The notes beneath the pieces are model-generated. The model saw only the letters and a program-made list of their open reading frames with translations, had not been told where the DNA came from and searched no databases. DNA of 10,771 bases from Cephalothrix simula (taxonomy: Eukaryota > Nemertea > Palaeonemertea > Archinemertea > Cephalotrichidae), in the NCBI GenBank assembly GCA_035591015.1, contig JAXIUW010216286.1:1-10771 (forward strand), given 5' to 3'. Numbering within the stretch: the stretch's first letter is position 1; each line of letters opens with the position of its first letter. This document shows positions 1 to 6,800 of this stretch, in pieces. A program made the translations under genes and the position numbers.

Positions 1-294
1 CATAGATGGAATAACTTAAGTGTATTTCATTCATTTACTTGTTTGTCATCTCATTCAATTTTCTATCTTGAAATCTATTTTTCCACCTTTTTTCATATGT
101 TTTAGTTTCTTTCATTTCTCCCATAACTAACATTTTAGAAGCCCTTTTTTATAGTATATTAAAAGAGGTAACTACCCTTCACACATTTCGATACACCTGG
201 GTCACCTTTGATGTGGCCTTGTGATCATCCAGTATGATTTCTATTTTAAGATCTAAGCTTCCAGGTTTGAAACAGCAGCCAGATTAATTCCCAC

Positions 295-318
295 TGACGT
301 CACACACTCTCACCCAAT
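295..318. promoter_or_regulatory. CRE-like TGACGTCA palindrome with nearby CCAAT box
   Basis: A perfect 8-bp CRE (TGACGTCA, 295-302) is followed 11 bases later by CCAAT (314-318). CREB/ATF-family bZIP factors bind the CRE and NF-Y binds CCAAT; the pair is common in proximal promoters of vertebrate genes, including ER-stress genes. They lie about 370-390 bases before the ATG, where a promoter could be if a 5'UTR intron exists. Function is inferred from motif and position only. Confidence 0.35.
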
Positions 319-404
319 CATTAGTAGACTTGATCGGATTTGTCGGATTTTCAATTTCTAAGCAGAATAGATTCCTTAAGACTATTAGACTAGATCAGAC
401 TGTG

Positions 405-480
405 TGTTCGGATCGTCGAGTGGTCAGCCCGTAAATCTCACAATTTAAAAATGGCTGGTTCGAATCCCATCGGGGTGGAT
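405..480 (+). repeat. degenerate tRNA-derived SINE head (A and B box)
   Basis: A good B box, ggttcgaatcc (457-467), lies about 40 bases after an A-box-like gatcgtcgagtggtca (411-426). These are the spacing and sequence of an internal RNA polymerase III promoter. The arms do not fold into a proper tRNA: the T stem pairs badly and no clean acceptor stem is seen. A tRNA-derived SINE is therefore more likely than a tRNA gene. The tail boundary is unclear; gataataaatgg (499-510) may belong to it. Confidence 0.55.
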
Positions 481-686
481 GGTTTAGATATACAGAGATA
501 ATAAATGGGGTAAGCAGCATTCCCGAAGTCTAATAAAAAACAGGTAAACCCAAGGTAAAAATTACAAACCGATATAAAATATATTTTCCTTGAACATCAA
601 GATGCCCTTCACAAATATTACATGTAAACAACTTTTTGCACACTGTCAGTCAAAGACTTATTGTACTTCTCTTTGCAGCTTCAAGA

Positions 687-848
687 ATGAGGATTCCAAT
701 TAATATATTAGGCCCCCTATTTCTTCTTGCAGTTCAAACTGCCATTGTTGTATCCTTTTCTGATGATACAATAGATGATGAAGAATTTTTGGATCCTGGT
801 GACATGCTTAATTATGATCTTGGAAAAAAGAGAAATATTCCGAAAAAG
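687..848 (+). CDS. CLCC1: CLCC1 coding exon 1: signal peptide and DPGDMLNYD motif
   Basis: Encodes residues 1-54. The ATG at 687 is the first in-frame ATG, has A at -3, and lies 8 bases after a strong acceptor-like tract (tctctttgcag, ending 678), so an upstream 5'UTR intron is likely. Residues 5-23 are hydrophobic and read as a signal peptide, cleaved around VVS/FSD. An acidic stretch (DDTIDDEE) follows, then DPGDMLNYD, the best-conserved N-terminal motif of CLCC1. Asp36 matches human Asp25, which from memory is a reported calcium-sensing and retinitis pigmentosa position. The donor is AAAAAG/GTGATA, phase 0. Confidence 0.88.
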
Positions 849-3800
849 GTGATAATTTAACAAATAGATCAAGTATGCAATAAATAATTTCAAAAATTTA
901 TAAATTTTAAATACCGTATTCTATGTATTTGTCTATATTTCTCATATATTTAGATATTAATTTGCATAGAAAAACTTTTCAGAACATAGGGGTGGTGCCT
1001 CCAAAACAGGCTATTGTGGAAGAAAACAGAAGCTTAGAACAACAAGAAGTTTCAGATTCTCGGATGGACAAAAAAGAAAATGAACCTAAACTTGTCGAAA
1101 ACGTAGGTCAACGGAACGCTGAGAAAAAAGATGTGTCTTGTAAGCCATGTGACATTGACCAATGTCCCGTTCAGCTTGACCAACTGTATTACAGACAGCA
1201 CGTTCAAAATTTGTTGAAAAAATTTGAGACAAAGGTATGTTAAATGCAGACTTATTATTATTTTATATAAACTTTATTTTTTCCTATGTTATAAAGCTTT
1301 ATGCATTCCGGAAATCGTGTATTGCATTTGGAGACAAAGCTTCTAAAAATATTACAAATGAATTAGAAATGAAGATGAAAGCTGCTAATGAAATGATTTA
1401 CAATTTAACGGGCTAAATAGCAGCAATCAATGCTAATAAAGCCTAAATAAAAATGTATGAATCGTACAGAGGGAGAACGCCCGCTCCCGACTGCACACAT
1501 CAACAGGTCTGTTCACTAATTTTCGTGTTGTCAAAGTCCAGAGGGCAAAACGAAAGTAAGTGATTAACTGTTTTTGGATCTTTTAATCCAAAAAAAAAAC
1601 ATGGTGATGATAGCGTAAATGGAGTCATCAGGAGAGATTATGCAAGAGAATACAAGAATAAGCGACACACGTAACTGCAAGTCGCGAATCGCGATTCGCG
1701 TATCCGCAAGTCGTTTATTCGTAATTGTAAAATTTCGTCAATGGCTGGATGGACGTCTCTCCGCTCATTAGAGAATTCGCGACTATCCGCATTCCCCAAG
1801 TCGCGAAGCGAGTATTCGCGCATTGGATAATACTCAAATACGCGCGATTTGACATATCCGGTGTACAAGAGTGATGGATATTCCCGCCCCAATACATTTT
1901 GTATTGTAAGACGAAAAAAGCTGGTGTTAAATGTTCAACCTGGGGAATAATGTCCTCTTACCCAATACATTTTGTACAAAAGGTGACTTTAAAACCTAGG
2001 GACACTAATTCCTATCACACCGGAAGTCGCATGCATGTATACGAAAGAAGCTGTTTTAGTGCACTATATAGTATTCTCCAATGTGCGGATAAACGCTAAT
2101 TCAATTTAGCGACATATTATGGTGATATTCAGAGTTTCGCCACTAGTTGGCGCTACAATGCTAAGTAAAAGGTTTTTAACTAATCAATATATTTTACCTT
2201 GCCGTTGAATTGCCTGTGTTAAATGAATTTTACTAATCAGAGGCGTATATGGAAAGGGGCATTGGTGTCGCCTTAGTATACCATCGAAGTCACGCTCTTG
2301 TGTTTCGTATTTCAAAACGGGGCCCCTTGTAGAATTTATCAATTATGACAACTATGATTTTGTGGTTAGTGACTTCCTACGTTAACATTTAGTCATTCAT
2401 CCGCTGTTTTTCTTTGTGCTGAAATGTATATCAAAATATTGCCTATTTCGTAGGAAGTCACTAAGCACAAAATCATCAACAACTCTCGGACCGATGAAGA
2501 TTTAATAGTTCAAGTGCTTTTCTCCTATTGGTCAAAATTACATTTTCCCGATTACTAAGCTCGGACACAACCTAATATTTAAGATGACAAGGACCGCGGA
2601 ACCGGGGGAGGGGGGGGGGTTTAATATTTTCCAAGTACAATTTTTTGAAAAATCAACATCAAAATTGTTGAATATCGGGTTTGTAAATCATTCTGGCACT
2701 ATAAAAAGTGTAAAAATAAAAAATTTCTCGACCTCCGGCGACCGGGGGATATGTCCCCCCCCCAGACCCCCTTTCAAGCTCCTCCATCTTTTGGGCCAGT
2801 GCGCGGTCCCTGGATTATGATGGCTCTTTTCTATATAAGCCTCTGACTAATTTTTCAGCGTAATTTTACTTATTTTTCAGCCCTTTGGCTCTTCACCTCT
2901 ATCTTATAAGGCTATTATATCCCTGGACAGAGATGGTTTTAAGTCCTTGACTGATTATACAAAAGGAAAAGGAAACATCCAAGACGTCAACACTGTTTTG
3001 AATAACATGATTCTACAGATAAAGGTAGCCAAAGAGGATTATATAGTCTTTGAATCAGGTTTCATGTATTATTTGAAGATATTTTCTCAACCTGCGATTC
3101 AGGTAAGTTAAAATATATTAAAATTTATAAAGCACCTACAACTAGGATAGGCCTCACGTAATATCACTGTTGGTGCTATCGTTGGGGGATGATAAAGCTG
3201 AGGCCCTATGGTAAAGTACACACTGGGGATAATAGGGGGTGATACAGACAAAATTTAATGTGTTCATACAGTAATAAAAAATGCCCATAGCAACAAAAAG
3301 ATATAAAAACAAATTTTGGTGATCCGATATTAACCCTTTACAGGGCACATTTTGAAATAGGAGTGTGGATGTAGTTTTGAAATTTTTGAAAAAGAATCAA
3401 AAAACCGTTTAAGCTACATGAATACCCGTTTATTTGTCACCAAAGGGCAACACTGCCCGTTAAGGTGTATAAATTAAAGTTACTTTTTTTTAAATTTCAA
3501 TTCTATGTCATTTAACCCCTGCCTCTGGCAGCCTATTGGTAATGGTCTTAAATAAGTCATATGTTTAATGTTAAAAACAGGTCAAGTTTGGCAGACTTTT
3601 TTAAATTAATTTTGACTTTTTGTATTTTTGAAACTCCATCCCCAATTGCAATCATAAATAATAGCTGAGATACTACATTTTGCATTTTTACACCCCTTAA
3701 ATGGGAGTTTAGCCAAATGGCGACAAATTCAAGCTTTTGTCTCTTATTTTACGCTTTGAAATCGTGTGCGTATGACCTAAAGCTTGGTGTTTTCCGACTG

Positions 3801-6800
3801 GCACATATATCTCTGGTGGTTTCAATATTCTGCACAATCATTCATCAGAGAAGACTGGGGCGGAAATATATACATGTACATGTAATTTTTTGCCAATTCG
3901 TTAGGTGAGTTCTATTTTACGCGATCCATTATGGGTTTCCTATATAGTTAGCGTAAAATAGAAACCACCTAACGATTGGCATCAGTGCAGTGGCTGCGGT
4001 AAATGGGTAAATGATATTGAAGTCTTTTGCGAACCGGGAAAATACCTTTCTTTTCATTTTAGGTCCTTAGTATTGTTTTAATACTGTTAGTTATCCTACG
4101 TGTGTCTCAACAAATAATTATCCCTTGGAAATTGATCCTGTTTCGCATTGTAATAATGAGCTTTATCATTGGTATACCATGGAATTGGATAAACTTGTAT
4201 AAGGTAATTTCTATTCAATATTCATTTTAATCTGCTATAAACTATTGTCACTATTAGCAACGCTTTTTAAGATATTATCATATCATATGCTGATAATTTC
4301 AATTCCTGAAGTGCCACTATTTGCTATTACTATTCACAAGACGATGAAAATATTTATGATGTACAATCGATTAATTCAAAAGAACTACAATTCTGATCAT
4401 TCTCATCTTTCCATACATACCCATCCCATAAACCACCTCTTTCTATAGAACGTCTTGATTTTAAAATGACACTTTTTCGCCTCTCCTAGCCCATTGATTC
4501 ATCCTACTCACAGCCTGTACAAACAGCGTTAGATTCCTTTTGTATTAGGCAATATGTTGGTTAGAAATTAACTCTGCTGGTACTTTTTTTCAGACAAAAG
4601 TGTCGGAAAAGCAAGCTAGTGTACTAAAAGGAAGACCCCCTCATTGTAAACCTAATAATCCCAGTTGGCAGCACTCTTTGAGCAGCTGGTTTCAAAGTCT
4701 ATATGTGGTAGAAGAGGATGAATGTGCTAAATATCATGCGTCCTTGACCGTTGATCCTTTGTGGGAGGTTACTCCGCCTCAGGTAATTCACTTTCCTGTT
4801 CCCCTGAAAAATTAGTGCTTTGCACCAGTACAAGCTTACGTCCGCACATTGGTGGTCATCTTGCGCGTCAAGGTAATATGTATGGAACGCCTCGAAAACC
4901 TCAATTTCTCTCGCGAAGGCAAGTTTTCTTAAGTGAAGGTTAGTTTTCCTTACGCGTTAGTAAGTCGTTCAATCAGAGTCCATAGATTTAGTCACGTGAT
5001 GTACATTGTCTGTCGCGTAAGATAAACTCATCTTTGAATGACTCTAATAAAGTTATGTGATTAAATTTAACCTATAGAATTAATAGAAATTTTTCTTGGT
5101 CTCGTGAAATTAAAGTAACCAATAACAAAAAAGATAACATGTTTTAGACTGGGAATCCGCTTGCATCATTACTTAGCACACGTGGTTTTCAAAAAAGTAT
5201 TTGCTCGATTTTCTAGAAGATCGGCCATTTTGAAATAAGCTTACTATTCACTCCCTCATTGGTTACGTTTCTTTCGTGAAGTTACTGAATTTCCCTGATT
5301 GGTTAAGTTACTTTCGCGAAAGAACTGACGAATCACACATCGGTTTACAAGTTGGTTGAATACAACCTTGAACCAGTCTATTCGGGAAAAGCCAGGGATA
5401 GCACATCACAACTATTGATACCGCAGGATACCGTGTGTGTCAACGGTATTATCAGTAGAAATTATACCGTTGAGTATCAACATGTTTGGTGGTAGCTCTT
5501 GATATTCTGAGGCAATCATACATGTCCAGAGGTTTATACGTCGTGAAAATTCAATTGTCGCTCTTCTATCGTTATGCGGGTAATTAGAAATATTGTATTG
5601 TGCCAATTGTCTTCAAAATACAAAGTACTCTGGGCATGTCTCGAGACAATACATTTGTACAAATTATTATTAGGCTCGGACCGCGCCCTCTTATCTTACA
5701 ACTGTCATGTTTTGCACTCAAAAAGATGTAAAACATTGGATAATGCTTGTTCTCTCTAGCGAACAAAAAGCCTTAAGATTATTATTGTTAAAGAGTGGTA
5801 AGACCATTTAAGGTTGTCCCAAAAATCCTTAATGCCACGCGAATACGTACCTGTTATCCACCTTTCACCGAATGTCCTCGAAGAGGTGGGCGGGGACTAC
5901 ACCGCCTTGAGTAATGTACTGGTAGAAGGAACTACACAATAAAGACGACATCGAAACTGCCCCGCTCCCCGGGGGTTGCGTCAGATTGCGCATTTGGCCT
6001 TGTCCCCGACTCGTGCACTCCTCTTTAGAGTCGGTTACTGTCCATGGTATGGCCAGTTTAACCAGTTTGGCCAGTTTGTGACTTATAAGGCACAGACCCA
6101 GTATGTTGAAACAGGGTACGACTCGTGTTGCACTCGAAAGACTATATTGTCAATTAATGTTGCCTCATAAAAATTTACCGTCTTTTTAGTTTCTAATTTA
6201 ATATATTTAAATTATTTTCGGCCCTGTCCCCCGGGGGTTGCGCCGAATAGCCCCACCCCGCCCCCTATGGCGGGGATTTGCGCTGATTAAAATTTTCAAA
6301 TTGCTCCGCTCCCCGGGGACTATTATATTACTCAAGGCGGTGCAGTCCCCGCCCTGCCCGGTCCCCCTCCGCGGGGGCATTCGGTGAAAAGTGCATTGTA
6401 CCCGTTTACTACGAAAAATAGGAGAAAAACTGCTCTAAACCTAACTCCTGAACCTCAATCCTCTTGAGAAACAAAGGTACATGGAAACATTGGGTTGACG
6501 TTTGCTGCTGAAAATGTGAAAAAACTGGTCTGGGATTTAATTTTATCGCCCTTTGATAAATTTATTCTGCTTTTCAAGCAGGCTACATGTATTTTTTTTC
6601 TATATTCTTAATCTTCAGGCCATTGCTGTTACATTTACGAAATTTTTCTTGGAGCCAGCTGAATTGATAGGAAATGCAATTAGCAAGTTCTTCCGTGGGT
6701 TATTTCAACACGTACCACCAGCGATGTACCCCGTCGTTCTTGCGATAACAGTTTTGATCATCATTCTTTTGATCCTAATCGTATTTGGATACCGGATAAA

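Larger units (their letters stand above)
1..686 (+). other. 5' flank of the CLCC1 homologue
   Basis: No protein gene is seen. The stretch holds a CRE-like palindrome, a CCAAT box and a tRNA-derived SINE head. Two donor-like sites occur at ACAG/GTAAAC (intron would start 544) and CAAG/GTAAAA (555), and an acceptor at 678; together they could define a 5'UTR intron of about 125-135 bases. A TATA-like word (tataaaat, 573-580) lies about 105 bases before the ATG. The transcription start cannot be fixed from sequence alone. Confidence 0.5.
1417..2880. other. remainder of intron 2, repeat-filled
   Basis: Between the alternative exon and coding exon 3 I see no further exon. The stretch is made of a CpG-rich palindromic repeat (about 1660-1870), a 16-bp direct repeat (cccaatacattttgta at 1888-1903 and 1961-1976), an inverted-repeat element (2354-2476) and a G/C-run element (2591-2809), each listed separately. 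Confidence 0.6.
4783..6618. other. intron 5, the longest, with several repeats
   Basis: The donor is GTAATT and the acceptor cttcag. Retention would add ten codons after exon 5 before TAG at 4813-4815. The intron holds CCAAT-rich 40-bp repeats (5251-5320, with a partial inverted copy at 5100-5123), a small hairpin (5440-5473), an E-box-type GTCACGTGAT (4991-5000) and a foldback element of about 530 bp (5863-6389). No exon is seen. Confidence 0.6.

Noticed and set aside
411-480. An intact tRNA gene
   Set aside because: The A and B boxes are present, but the T stem and acceptor stem do not pair and there is no convincing anticodon arm; a SINE head fits better.
636-686. An earlier start for the CLCC1 homologue
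   Set aside because: The in-frame upstream extension begins with TTG, not ATG, and crosses a strong 3' splice site ending at 678.
1537-1555. A 19-base micro-exon between tcaaag and the strong donor gaaa/GTAAGTG
   Set aside because: The length, or 49 bases if the upstream cag acceptor is used, is not a multiple of three, so it would break the phase-0 chain. The acceptor is also weak.
1638-1892. Open frame on the minus strand through the CpG repeat
   Set aside because: Its Arg/Ser-rich translation comes from the repeated cgcgaat words and there is no conserved protein; the same holds for frames at 8013-8560.
1888-1976. The 16-bp direct repeat cccaatacattttgta as target-site duplications of an insertion
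   Set aside because: The intervening 57 bases have no inverted ends, and 16 bp is unusual for target duplications of small elements; left as an unexplained duplication.
2584-2820. Open frame of 78 residues on the + strand
   Set aside because: It runs straight through the G-run/C-run element, with Gly and Pro tracts from homopolymers, and resembles no protein.
2859-2880. An upstream alternative acceptor for coding exon 3 (tttttcag ending 2858)
   Set aside because: It would add 22 bases and shift the frame; the acceptor at 2880 gives the conserved protein.
3717-3908. Open frame of 63 hydrophobic residues in intron 3
   Set aside because: It ends inside the foldback arm, has no recognisable motif and no splice or promoter context.
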